Part shown: one piece after another, positions 34,061-44,910 of the stretch | Layout of the letters: each line of letters opens with the position of its first letter | Numbering within the stretch: position 1 is the first letter of the stretch | From: Archivesica marissinica | Taxonomy: Eukaryota; Mollusca; Bivalvia; Venerida; Vesicomyidae | Assembly: GCA_014843695.1 (NCBI GenBank) | Contig: CM026400.1 | Location: 38,864,073 to 38,928,072 of the forward strand | Length of the DNA: 64,000 nt | Reading direction: 5' to 3' | Position numbers and translations under genes: made by a program | The notes under the pieces: model-generated | What the model was told of the DNA's origin: nothing | Database searches by the model: none | The model's input: only the letters and a program-made list of their open reading frames with translations

Positions 34061-37000
34061 GATGTCTGCCACTTACTATTGACGCTTCATTAAGCTCTGT
34101 GTATTTATATTTGTTCTTACTTTCCAAATACCACAGAACATATTCTGCGTTTTTCGTTGTCAATGTTATATCACGAAGCATAACTCTATATGAGTTATCA
34201 ACTAATTTCAACAAAGCTTCACTTGACAATGTAACATCTCTTAAATCCATAGTAGTGTAATGTGGTAAATCCAACACGTTTAATGGATCTGATAAATCTG
34301 ATTCATAAATATCAAGTCCCTTGAAGTGTTTACTCGATTGTATAATTCTATATATGTCCTTAGCCATATCCAATTCATGCATGTGGGAAATATACATACA
34401 TATAAGTTGGCTAGCAGCATTAATGTGTTGAAAACATCCTCCTGAACAATTGTCGATGTTCACGATTGCAACACCAGTGTCATTCATTGGATGATATGCA
34501 GGGACTTTATCAAAGCAAGAGCACTCGTCATCTTCTCTACACACGACAGAATCAAACTTTACTGTATTTAGGCTATGGCATGTGGTGAGGAGTAAGGTCA
34601 TCTGTGTATGGGTAAGTGTTACGTTTTTCAATCTCAAATGTCTTAGTTTCTGTAGCCGAGATATGTTGAATATCGCATTTTCTCGGTAATCATATCCCTC
34701 TAAATCAATCATTTGCAGATGATTGGCTGATTGTTCTATCACACGTTCTGAAAAGTTCTGCCCCGTCGATTGCCACGACGATGTGAATGATTCCAAATTC
34801 TCAATGGACGACACATGCTCTTGTACATATACATCTATGTTCGTCGTCCCTTCGCAATCCAGCGATCTAATGCTTTTCGGATCTATGTATCGTACTGTTT
34901 CATAATGTGTCGATTCTGATACATGTAATTCGCGCAGTGCATAGCAAGGGAAGTGTGTATGATTAGATTCAATTGCTTCTACAATACTGTCAGTTACCAG
35001 AGTTTGTATATCCCTACGTTGTACTTTGTAGTAGCCATGCCTGTCACACACGTTCGCGATATGTTCAGTAATCTTACACATCACTTTGGGATTAATGCCA
35101 CTGACAAATTTAAATACTCCAGACATTCTGGAGTAGTTGCGTAGTTCTGACAGAGACATGCTCTCCAAACGTGTAGGAATTGAATTCGACGTGTGTTCGC
35201 ATATATATAACGCCGCAAAAAACTCATGGAATATAGAGTGGGTGAAGGAAACTGGTACATCTATGGCATCATCAATGTCAACAACTGGATAACTTCGTTT
35301 AAGCAATCCAGTTCTAATTAGACATTCCCACTGTTTAACTGCTATTTCAAGTTTTCGAAATACTGTTGATGTAATAAAGTACTGTGTATTAGACATCAAT
35401 GTCTCAAATGCTAACTTCGACAGTATACGAATCATGCCTGAATTGTTGTTGCATAGTTTCCTGTTGTGAAAACATTGTGGCAGGCGTGTTGCAGCTTGTG
35501 GACCTTCCAGCTTCCCATCACCTAACATAGATTCAACGTGTTCCAGCTTCCCATCACCTAACATAGATTCAACGTCTTCCAGCTTATCTTCATTTAACGT
35601 AGATTCAACGTGTTCCAGCTTATCTTCATCTAACGTAGATTCAATGTGTTTCAGCTTCTTTTCACTCAGCAGTATACATTCAACGTGTTCCAGCTTCCCA
35701 TCACCTAACATAGATTCAACGTGTTCCAGTTTATCTTCATCTAACGTAGATTCAACGTGATCCAGCTTATCTTCATCTAACGTAGATTCAACGTGTTCCA
35801 GCTTATCTTCATTTAACGTAGATTCAACGTGTTCCAGCTTATCTTCATCTAACGTAGATTCAACGTGTTCCAGCTTATCTTCATCTAACGTAGATTCAAC
35901 GTGTTCCAGCTTATCTTCATCTAACGTAGATTCAATGTTTTTCAGCTTCTCTTCACTCAGCAGTATACATTCAACGTGTTCCAGCTTCCCATCACCTAAC
36001 ATAGATTCAACGTGTTCCAGCTTATCTTCATCTAACGTAGATTCAATGTTTTTCAGCTTCTCTTCACTCAGCAGTATACATTCAACGTGTTCCAGCTTCC
36101 CATCACCTAACATAGATTCAACGTGTTCCAGCTTATTTTCATCTAACGTAGATTCAACCTGTTCCAACTTATCTTCACCAAATGTAGATGCAATGTGTTC
36201 CAGCTTCTCGTTGCTCAACATATATTCAACCAATGCACTTACAAAGTTGGATCTACACATTAATTTGTCAACCGTTTGACTTTTATACCACATGCACACT
36301 AGCATTCTTAGCAAATATGGGTCAGTTTTGAACTTATCGCATCCTGCATTTTCAACGGTGTTTTCAAAATCTCTGATATGATACGCTGTCTTGTTTTGTT
36401 CGTTTAAATGCTTTAAGATAAATTCTGTGTAATCTTTGGAAGTCGTATTTGTAAGGCCAACGACATTAATGTTCACATCTACATAATTCCATGGTAGAAT
36501 TGTACGTGATGTTGATATTGTGACGAATGGGCACTGGAACATTTTCTTCAGCGATATCCATTTTAGATTGTGAAAGGGTATGTGTTTATCATAACACATG
36601 TCAACATCATCAAGAAGAAACAAACATCTGCGTGCGCCGTGTTCAATAATGTCATTGAAAGCAACATAGTGCTTCGGATCTAACAGTTGGTTTCTAATTA
36701 GATCTTTAATACATGTATCACCGTGTGTCGCTTTTTTCAATGTAATATAAAACAGAAAGTCAAACTGCTTCATAAATTTTCTGTAAATTTGATCATCCTT
36801 GGATGTTGTTGATTCAAAGCTCGTATATGTAATCTCGTGTTGTGAATTTCTCTGCCGAGTGTGTTGCTTTTGTTTGTTTGAGTAATAATCTTGACACCAA
36901 CTAGAAATAAGCTGTTTACAGAATGTAGTTTTACCTATGTTTGCATTTACTGAAATATGTCGGAATGCATTGCTTTCTACAGAGAAGATATCATGTACTG

Positions 37001-37195
37001 ATTTAACCGTACTCTCCCTCATACACTTCCTTTGCAATTCCGGAGCAAGTCGCCAGTAAAATGTGTGGTGCACAGTTCGTTCCATTTGAAGAGGAGCATA
37101 CACGCTGTCCAGACACATGTTCTCATATTGCATGGACGTTTTGGTATCCGGCGCTAGGAGTTTTACATAATATTCTTGTAGATGATTCTGTACAT
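33627..37195 (-). CDS. NACHT-repeat-LRR exon of the NLR-like receptor (exon 7)
   Basis: The exon starts after a consensus acceptor (TTATTTGTATTTCAG, AG at 37,197-37,196) and ends at TAA 33,627. It encodes about 1,189 residues. First a pre-NACHT segment with MCLDSVYAPLQMER, common in bivalve NLR-like proteins. Then Walker A as NANIGKTTFCKQ (about 36,950-36,910; the first loop glycine is replaced by Asn), Walker B as CLFLLDDVDM (about 36,630-36,597), a sensor-like TISTSRTILPW and DPYLLRMLVCMWYKS of the helical domain. A block of about 20 tandem KLEHVESTLDED-type repeats (36,206-35,510) sits before the second helical region, which includes SFTHSIFHEFFAALYICEH. LRR-like sequence follows (SRLQKLRHLRLKNVTLTHTQ), then a tail of six diverged YYGSKEKNIATQLPVNEPTE units. 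The last unit is cut by an early stop. The NACHT identification is secure, the LRR assignment is moderate and the ligand is unknown. Confidence 0.88.
35510..36212 (-). repeat. coding minisatellite: 12-residue repeats in the NACHT protein
   Basis: About 20 tandem units of 36 bp (KLEHVESTLDED, KLEHVESMLGDG) with a 39-bp variant (KLEHVECILLSEE). The order MLGDG, CILLSEE, KLKNIESTLDED recurs as a higher-order block. All unit lengths are multiples of 3. Units are strongly charged, leucine-spaced and predicted helical. The block adds about 235 residues between the NACHT helical region (FVSALVEYML) and the segment starting GMIRILSKLAFETL, where relatives have a short linker. Confidence 0.92.
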
Positions 37196-37769
37196 CTGAA
37201 ATACAAATAACACATGCCAATGACGCATAGTACATTTGGCTTGCTATATAGTACATGTAGTATTGTTGAAGCTGACATAATTTCAATTCTGCAGACTTCA
37301 AAGAATATGAACCGACAATTTAAAATTCTCAAAGCTTGTAATTCATATGTATTGGAAAAAGAGTGCTTTTCGGGAGTCCCGGTGTCATATAGAATATTAT
37401 ATAGTGGGAACATATTGAATTTATTATAATTAAATGTTAATTAGCACTGTTTAAGGCCTAACAACATATATTTTGATACAATAATGTACCGAATAACATA
37501 AATATATTGAATCTGAACAAAACAAGTATGCAGATAATTTGTCTTTATCAAGTTCTAAAGATGATAATGAGGTGGTGGGTGCTGTATAACTAGAAGGTTC
37601 ACTTAATGCATATGCATAATATTTACACAGACAAACATAAAACAAATAAGAACAATGATCCCCCAACCCCCTATGTATACACTGAACATGGATGTCATAG
37701 ATTAATGGCCCCGCTATGTGTAGACTATATGAGAGAGAGGGTCACTTTTCGATGCCATGGAATAATTAC

Positions 37770-37885
37770 CCTCTGGAATGGGTCTCTGTCTGTATCATTG
37801 CACTATTCTCCAAAAATCTAAAATGACGTAATCTCTTCGCTCAAATAGTGACGATAAATAAACGTAAAACACACACACTAAGTTA
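37770..37885 (+). repeat. tRNA-Thr SINE 3' fragment
   Basis: CTCTGGAATGGGTCTCTGTC, CACTATTCTCCAAAAATCTA, a decayed terminal hairpin, GATAAATAAACGTAAAACAC. The head is absent. Confidence 0.8.
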
Positions 37886-38194
37886 AAATGCTAGTTGGAT
37901 GCTTCTTCAGCAGAAAGTGATGTATATTTCTTTATCACTTATTATAGCACACCATTATTATTATCATGTTCTCATAAAACTTTCCAGAAAATGTGCACAA
38001 CTATGTAATATGTTGTTAACAATTGTAATTCTGACTAGTGTGTATCAAATTAAACCGTATCTTGTTTGCCACAGGTGTGAAAAGCAATACAACCCTTTTT
38101 TAGGGAACTGCAACCAACGGTGACACTTCCTGTGTTCCCAATACACTGGTTACATGTTTTATATCATTCATAATAAGTAATATTTTAATATCTT

Positions 38195-38255
38195 CAGGGG
38201 GCGTCGCTCATATGAAAACCGGTAGCGACGATAAATAAACGTAACGACACACATA
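38195..38255 (+). repeat. tRNA-Thr SINE terminal hairpin fragment
   Basis: Only the last part survives: GGGGGCGTCGCTCATATG, AAAACCGGTAGCGACG, ATAAATAAACG. The outer stem GTCGCT/AGCGAC is still perfect, but the inner tetraloop has decayed. Confidence 0.8.
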
Positions 38256-38339
38256 TTTTAATATTGTATGAGCAAGGACAGACAACAGTATGTTTTATAA
38301 TGTGTGCATCCCTATGTATTCAGTACAAGAAACTGTTCC

Positions 38340-39810
38340 ATGCATACATGTAGAATGTGACCATCTTAATGTAGATTATTTGATTGAGGGTTGGTCACTT
38401 TTCCATGCAGTAGAATAATGACCCCCTATATGTAGATTATCCGAGTGGAGGCAGGTCATACTTCCATGCCATTGAATAAGGTGTCTACCTATATGTAAAC
38501 TATATGAGTGAGTGGTTCACTTTTCCATGCCATAGAATAATGACCCCCTGTATGTAAACTATACAAGTGAGGGAGGGTCATTTTACCATGCCATAAAATA
38601 ATGAGCCCCCTTTGTTTATACAGTACGAGTGAGAGGGGGTGGGGGCCATTTTACATGCCATAGAATAACGACCCCCCTGTATGCAAAGTATACGAGTGAG
38701 GGGGTCACTTTTCCATGCCATAAAATAATGATCCCCCTATGTTAACACAGTACGAGTGACGGCGGGTCACGTTTCCATGCCATAGAATAATGATATCCTG
38801 TATGTAAACTATATGAGATTTGGCTGGTCACATTTACATGCCGTAGAATAATGACACTCTGTATGTAAACTATATGAGATTTGGCTGGTCACATTTACAT
38901 GCCGTAGGATAATGACACTCTTTATGTAAACTATGAGATTTGGCTGGTCACATTTACATGCCGTAGAATAATGACACTCTGTATGTAAACTATATGAGAT
39001 TTGGCTGGTCACATTTACATGCCGTAGAATAATGACACTCTGTATGTAAACTATATGAGATTTGGCTGGTCACATTTACATGCCGTAGAATAATGACACT
39101 CTGTATGGAAACTATATGAATGAGGAGGGTCACTTTTCCATGCCATAGAATAATGACCCCCTCCCTGTATGTAAACTATATGCGATTTGAATGGTCACCT
39201 TTACATGCCGTAGAATAATGACCCTCTCCTATGTTTACACGGTACGAGTTAACGGGGGTTACTTTTCAATGCCATATAATAATGACCCCCATATGTTTAC
39301 ACTGTATGAGTGAGGGGTATCACGTTTTGATGCCATAGAATAATGACCCCCTATATGTAAACTATATTAGTGAATGTGTCACCTTTGCTGGCCATAGAAT
39401 AATGACCCCCTATGTTTACACTATACGAGTGAGGGGGGTCACTCTTACATGCCATAGATTAATGACCCCCTGTATGTAAACTATACGAGTGAGGGGGTCA
39501 CTTGTCCATGCCATAGATTAATGACCCCCCTGTATGTAAACTATATGAGATTTTGGCTGGTCACCTTTACATGCCGTAGAATAATGACCCCCTATATGTA
39601 AATTATATGAGTGAGGGGGTCACCATTCTTGGCCATAGAATAATGTTAAATATATGAGATATGGCGGGTCACATTTACATGTCATAGAATAACGACCCAC
39701 ACATTTTGTTTATGTAAACTATATATAATTTTCCATGACATATAATAATGACCCCCCCCCCTGTATGTTAAATATATGAGTGAGGGGGGTCACTTTTCCA
39801 TACTATAATT
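38340..39810. repeat. degenerate minisatellite of about 62 bp (intronic)
   Basis: About 23 diverged units with CATGCCATAGAATAATGACC, then CCTGTATGTAAACTATATGA and GTGAGGGGGTCACTTTT. A homogeneous sub-array at 38,780-39,110 has GATTTGGCTGGTCACATTTA units that are almost identical, so a local recent expansion sits inside an old array. Confidence 0.92.
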
Positions 39811-40184
39811 ATATAATTGTTAATTTTATAGGTTTATGCAATTATTAATAAAATAATTGATAACATTGGTGTAGCGCTTGGGGAAAGGGGGTTCTATAAT
39901 GGGGGGGGGCAATATTCTATAGTAGAATATGGACCATCGGGTCATTATTTTGGCGTGTCAATATTATATATGCCACCGGTGTATACTGACTTGTTCAGAG
40001 GCACCTAAGTGAACGTACACGCTTACAAGTAGAAAGCTTAGGTTAAATAAATGAACTATACTGTAGATGTTATGATCATAGAATTAAGATTAACCTTATA
40101 TGTAAAGTGTGTCGATCTGACAATACTGATCAACTGGTAGGCAAATACTTTTGTGTGATTGTAGTGGTTGTGCATACATTAGAG

Positions 40185-40402
40185 TTGCCAAATTTGTTTT
40201 CGCAAGCGACATCGTTGCCAAATTTGTTATCGCAAGCGACATCGTTGCCAAATATGTTATCGTAAGCGACATCGTTGCCAAATTTGTTATCGCACGCGAC
40301 ATCGTTACCAAATATGTTATCGTACGCGACATCGTTGCTAAATTTGTTATCGCAAGAGACATCGTTGCCAAATTTGTTATCGCAAGCGACATCGTTGCAA
40401 CA
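40185..40402. repeat. 30-bp minisatellite (intronic)
   Basis: Seven units of GCCAAATTTGTTATCGCAAG + CGACATCGTT. Thirty is a multiple of 3, so frames stay open on both strands. It lies inside an intron and is not coding. Confidence 0.93.
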
Positions 40403-40787
40403 ATGTTATATGGCTTATTCCTTATTCTCACAACAGCACTATGTTTCTATTGTGAATACTTTAAAAATATCTACCTGACCTTATGATGGTTAATATATTC
40501 ATCGTTTTGCATTTCATTCGATGAACGTCTATGCCCTGTTTGTATCTATTTTCGTATGAATTTCCCCCACTAATGATATACAGCTGACATACGCATTTCT
40601 GCAAAGTGCTTCTTTGCTATTCAAGGCGTGACAAACTGTGTAAGATATTTGAAGAGTGACCTAATTACTATGTCCGGCACACGGTAAGTCACTAATCCAT
40701 CATTCGGCCTCTTCACACTATAAAACAACATTTGTCCTCATTGCTGTCCTTACAATTGTCGCAGTTGTGCCATTTCTGTTGTTACAG

Positions 40788-40912
40788 ATGGATGGATGGA
40801 TGGATGGATGGATGGATGGATGGATGGATGCATGCATGCATGCATGGATGCATTGATGGATGCATGGATGGATGCATGGATGGATGCAAACAAAATGGAT
40901 GGATGGATTATA
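40788..40912. repeat. ATGG/ATGC tetranucleotide microsatellite
   Basis: GATG units with interspersed CATG units. Simple sequence. Confidence 0.96.
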
Positions 40913-41215
40913 TTAACTATTTTATTAGCAATGTATACATATCTTTGTATATCTGAGATCTTGTGTTCAGTACAATTGCCACAATTTACCCAGTCTGTCG
41001 CTACAATTGCTTCTCATTTCTCTCGTTACAATTGTTATCAATGAAATGTGCTCTCATCAGACACGACTGGATAGAATATGTTCGACTGCCTAACATCGAG
41101 CACGTATTTTCAGGTTAGGTTTTGATATTCCACTTTTCTGTGAAAAACGTACACGCCCAATCAATAATATTAGGTACACGCACATGAGTACCGAATAGTT
41201 GTTTAAGTGTTTTAC

Positions 41216-41318
41216 CTATCCAATCTTCTGGCATGTCCTGTGTGTGTACATGCCGTTTTTCAGACTCTTGGTCAGCATATACAGTCTCTCTAATGCTTGC
41301 TGTGTACTCATCGAAGTC
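41216..41318 (-). CDS. NACHT gene exon 6 (linker)
   Basis: 103 nt between a TTGTATTACAG acceptor (phase 0) and a GATAG|GTAAAA donor (phase 1). It encodes DFDEYTASIRETVYADQESE, then KRHVHTQDMPEDWI. The last base joins exon 7 to make Asp (GAT), giving PEDWID-VQNHLQEYY. It is a charged segment with no recognised domain. The phase match on both sides is the main support. Confidence 0.75.
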
Positions 41319-41464
41319 CTGTAATACAAACGATATACACGTAAGATATGTGTACATATATGTATCTATCATTTATAGGTCTATAGGTTTATAGTCAGGA
41401 ATAGGTTATCTCCAGAATTGGAGTGGTATCATACATGAAGTACTTGCCCATAGAGAGGAGAGGG

Positions 41465-41660
41465 GTACCGTGGCCGAGTGAGTAGGGTCGTTGTAGGTTC
41501 GAATCCCACTGAGAACTTTTCAGCTGGTTTGCAGAATGTCTGAGGTTCTACCCAGGTGTCCACTCGTGTGTGAAATACTGCTCGAAGGGTAACCGGGATC
41601 TTCCTCCACCAATAATAGATACATAATCGCCATCTGACCTAAGCTGTCGGTGCGATTCGA
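41465..41660 (+). repeat. family-3 SINE
   Basis: Head ACCGTGGCCGAGTGAGTAGG (A box) runs directly into GTAGGTTCGAATCCCAC (B box), so the anticodon arm is shortened. The body: TCAGCTGGTTTGCAGAATGT, TGAAATACTGCTCGAAGGGT, GGGATCTTCCTCCACCAATA, TCGCCATCTGACC, GGTGCGATTCGAACCC. It is the best copy of the body that follows the 55-bp tRNA-head arrays. Confidence 0.75.
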
Positions 41661-42081
41661 ACCCATAAACACATACACAAAATTAACAATTTTATCAGCA
41701 TTTGCTTGGTTAAAGTTCTTTTGAGATACCAAACGGTGTTCAGTAATCTAGCAATTCATTAGTGTCTAATTTCTCTAAAAATACGTTTCGTTTATATATA
41801 TCCATAATTTAACCTCCTTTGAATTATTTTGGTTATTGTTATATGACTGTGCAACATGCCTGAAAATCAACTTTGAACTGTAATGGATTATGCGCGTCAG
41901 AGAATAAACTACAACCTTCTAAAACGTTCAATCCATATACATATTCAAACAAAGATGAAGTGCACATGATATAATCAACCGTGCTAGCCCTTTACATGTA
42001 ACATGTCCCTGAAAGTCTACCTTTATCCTTCCATTTAACAAATAAAGACCGCTGCATTGTAAACACTTTATAAACTTATAC
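41661..42081. other. intron 5 of the NACHT gene, left part
   Basis: No gene or repeat recognised. The intron spans 41,319-42,081, phase 0. Confidence 0.6.
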
Positions 42082-42650
42082 CCGTACGTATTCTATGCCG
42101 TCATCATCATCTGTCTGTATATCGTCTCGATCTACGTATTGTATGTGGGCGTCATCCTCGGTCTGTATGTCGGCTCGATCTACGTATTCTATGCCGTCAT
42201 CATCTTCTGTCTGTATATCGTCTCGATCTACGTATTCTATGTGGGCGTCATCTTCGGTCTGTATGTCGTCTCGATCTACGTATTCTATGTGGGCGTCAGG
42301 TTCGGTCTGTATATCGTCTCGATATATGTGGGTGTCATCTTCGGTCTGTATATCGGCTCGATCTACGTATTCTATGCCGTCATCATTTTCTGTCTGTATA
42401 TCGTCTCGATCTACGTATTCTATGTGGGCGTCAGCTTCGGTCTGTATATCGTCTCGATCTATGTGGGCGTCATCTTCGGTCTGTATATCGCCTCGATCTA
42501 CGTATTCCATGTGGGCGTCATCTTCGGTCTGTATGTCGTCTCGATCTACGTATTCTATGTCATCTTCGGTCTGTTGACTGTTATGTTGTAGACGACGATC
42601 TGTATATTCTTCATTGTCCTCACATCTGTCGGAGCTGGACTGGTCAGTGC
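42082..42650 (-). CDS. NACHT gene exon 5: acidic tandem repeats
   Basis: 569 nt between acceptor TTCATAAAAG|GC (phase 1; weak pyrimidine tract) and donor TACGG|GTATAAG (phase 0). After a polar start (GTDQSSSDRCEDNEEYTDRR) it encodes about ten units of EYVDRDDIQTEDDAHI (16 residues, 48 bp) with shortened 12-13-residue variants, to a C-terminal GIEYVR. The net charge is strongly negative. Likely a flexible acidic linker between the sensor-like modules and the NACHT switch, but no known domain matches. Reverse-strand frames over this exon (SRSTYSMWASSSVCM-type) are shadows. Confidence 0.78.
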
Positions 42651-43459
42651 CTTTTATGAAAATAATATGATATGCAACTGCTTAGCTGACTATATAGATA
42701 TTACTAGTATTTATATTGTGAACTTTCCTTATAAATGCAAATATAACAGCTGCACACAATGATGAAACCAAATCACCACGTCGAGCACATAATCTATGTT
42801 AGGGCCACAGAGAGATAGTCAATCTAATGAAGTAGATATTTTGTGAGTGTCTGTTAATACAACCTCTACCGTAATATAATTATTCATTTGAAATGCAACA
42901 CGCATACTTATATCATGCGCTCGTGTTGCAGAAATGCATGTGAAATGAATTAGTCCTGTAATCCATATATACAGTGAACGCTAGGATAAAACAAATAAAA
43001 TCATACATTGACTAATGTATCAATAAGCCATATCAATATACAGGTGCGTGTACATGATCGTATGCACACATGTATGCGACTATGATATTACACTTTTCGT
43101 ATTCAAACAGTGATTGTATAATAAATGTACATGTCAATCAGACCCTCATAGCATTGTAATCACATGTGTACCTTTCCGAGCATGCCGGTAAATGTTTGCA
43201 GTTTCCTAGAATAAAATTATAATTGACATAATACATAATATAATAAATATATCACTCTAGATAATAGAAATTGAAGATGCAAGTGCAGGAACTTCCCTAA
43301 AATACATGTCTGCTTTGCAAACTATGGGATTGTATACATACATTGTAATCTATTTTCCCAAATTGACATAAGTATTTTGTGACAAACTATAACACATTAT
43401 TTCAAAGCAACTGCAACTTCCAGTGTTCAGTCAGACTTAACGTTATTAGGGATTCTTAC
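42651..43459. other. intron 4 of the NACHT gene
   Basis: Phase 1, AT-rich, nothing recognised. Confidence 0.65.
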
Positions 43460-43678
43460 CAGTATTGTCAAATACACTTTGTAAATCCGTCATATATGCC
43501 TGAATCTTCAGACGTATGGTGTCCCCTAAGTGTTTCGACAGAGATGCTGCAATGACATTTGCGCCGTTTGTTATTGTATCACTCTTGAAGAATGAGCGTA
43601 ACTCCATCATGCCAGCTGGCGAGGAGACTGTAATTGGGAGGGTGATACCGAGTTGATCTTGCTGTGGACATTCAGCGG
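43460..43678 (-). CDS. NACHT gene exon 4: second alpha/beta module
   Basis: 219 nt, phase 1-1, from a good acceptor (ATCCTCTTTTATAG) to donor ACTG|GTAAGAA. It encodes ECPQQDQLGITLPITVSSPA, then GMMELRSFFKSDTITNGANV and a helix ending MTDLQSVFDN. The pattern beta-strand, S-S-P-x5-L-x2-FF-x-S, helix, strand, helix parallels exon 3, so the two exons probably arose by exon duplication. The frame is open only in the splice-consistent register. Function unknown. Confidence 0.75.
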
Positions 43679-44523
43679 CTATAAAAGAGGATATAGCATA
43701 TTGTACTTCCTACATTGACAAAAGAAAGAACGTGTCGGTTCTTGTGCTGTTTATCGTGTTTTCTAAAAGTCTATTCTAATATCTAAATGGTTTTCTAGCC
43801 CATTCTGTTTTGAATTGACAGTGTACAACAGCAATAGCTCTTTTTTATCAATTTGCAAATAACAAACTGAGATAATGTCACCTAGATACGTAGTTGTTCA
43901 ATATTACCAATCAATTGTGGCATAAACCCGCATAGTATGTACGGCTTTGCATGGAGGTCTTGCCACAATTATAATATCAAACAGAGCATTAGGGTATTTG
44001 ACTCCTTACGTATGATAGTGTTGTCAGTCAACCTGTACCACCTGGATTTATATGAACCTACGTTTATCATCGTATTACTGTTTATCATTGTATTACCGTG
44101 TCTGATCAACTATTGTAGTACTATAGTAGCCCAGATATTCCAGGAGTTAACAGTTTTATTTGTATTTACTACCCAATGTTTTACAACAAATTACAAGCCC
44201 ACAAGTTGTGTAATAAATGCACCAACATGTTTATTTCCAAATACTACCTTAGATTAGTGTTCGCTATTGTTCAATGTAACGGCCCAAGTAATATCAAATG
44301 CATTGTAGAATTGTATTTTGATTTCCTTTTTGTATCATATTTGGGGTTTTAAAGGAGTAAAAGGGTAGTATTTGTGTCATAAAGTTAACCTTATGAGTTA
44401 CACGTGTATAGTATTGAAACATTCCAACAATTCATACAAAGTCATACGCACTCTTGTAAGAATCATCATGATGGTAAATGTTTCAGCTAACTTCTACTTC
44501 AATTGGAATTGAAACAAACTTAC
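43679..44523. other. intron 3 of the NACHT gene
   Basis: Phase 1. A plus-strand hydrophobic frame at 43,937-44,257 has no support and lies inside the intron. Confidence 0.65.
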
Positions 44524-44910
44524 GACTGTCGCTGAGGAGTTCATGAAGTGATTCCAATGTTAGGTTTGCATGCATAGAAAATACGGTATCGATATTGTAA
44601 CCCATTTCCTTCGATATATTGCCAAGCATTCCTTTAAAGTCACCACTCTCAAAATAGTTGATAAGATTCAACAAATCATCGGGCGAAGAGCATGTTATTT
44701 GCAAAAGAATACACTTCTGCGTGATGCCGACATTTTTAGCGTGCTTTCTAATGTCCTTAAGGATGTTGTCCACTTCTCTTCTTACTGCTTCAAAATTAGC
44801 AGTGGGTTCACATCTGTTTATGGCTTCAGACCAAACTTGAGTCAGAATTGTTTCTGCCAATTTATTTTTCTCTTCATCCGTTCCAAGTGTTATCATTTTC
44901 AGCTCCAGTA
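44524..44910 (-). CDS. NACHT gene exon 3: first alpha/beta module (possibly TRADD-N-like)
   Basis: 387 nt, phase 1-1. Acceptor TTTTTTTTCAG|TA, donor GACAGTC|GTAAGT (perfect consensus). It encodes an N-terminal helix pair (MITLGTDEEKNKLAETILTQ and FEAVRREVDNILKDIRKHAK) and then KCILLQITCSSPDDLLNLIN, YFESGDFKGMLGNISKEM and a final helix LESLHELLSDS. Strand, S-S-P, leucine helix, Y/F-x-S-G-x-F/L, then a strand resembles the TRADD-N-like module reported in molluscan NLR-type proteins. I put that as a suggestion only. A weak repeat of this module is in exon 4. Confidence 0.75.

Larger units (their letters stand above)
37196..41215 (-). other. intron 6 of the NACHT gene
   Basis: About 4 kb, phase 1. 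The donor is GATAG|GTAAAAC at 41,215 and the acceptor ATTTCAG at 37,196. It holds SINE fragments and three tandem arrays, listed separately. I found no additional exon. Confidence 0.8.

Noticed and set aside
35935..36279. Ser-rich plus-strand frame opposite the 12-residue repeats
   Set aside because: Reverse shadow of the NACHT exon's coding minisatellite.
37196..37301. Extending exon 7 to the upstream ATG at 37,301
   Set aside because: A consensus acceptor at 37,197-37,196 and the phase fit to exon 6 show that this stretch is intron. The upstream Met is only an open-frame extension.
42095..42591. Plus-strand frames of 150-160 codons over the acidic exon
   Set aside because: Shadows of the minus-strand exon 5, whose phases and splice sites fit the gene model. 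The plus frames have no such support.
43937..44257. 106-codon hydrophobic plus-strand frame
   Set aside because: It lies in intron 3 of the opposite-strand gene, shows no family resemblance and has irregular composition.
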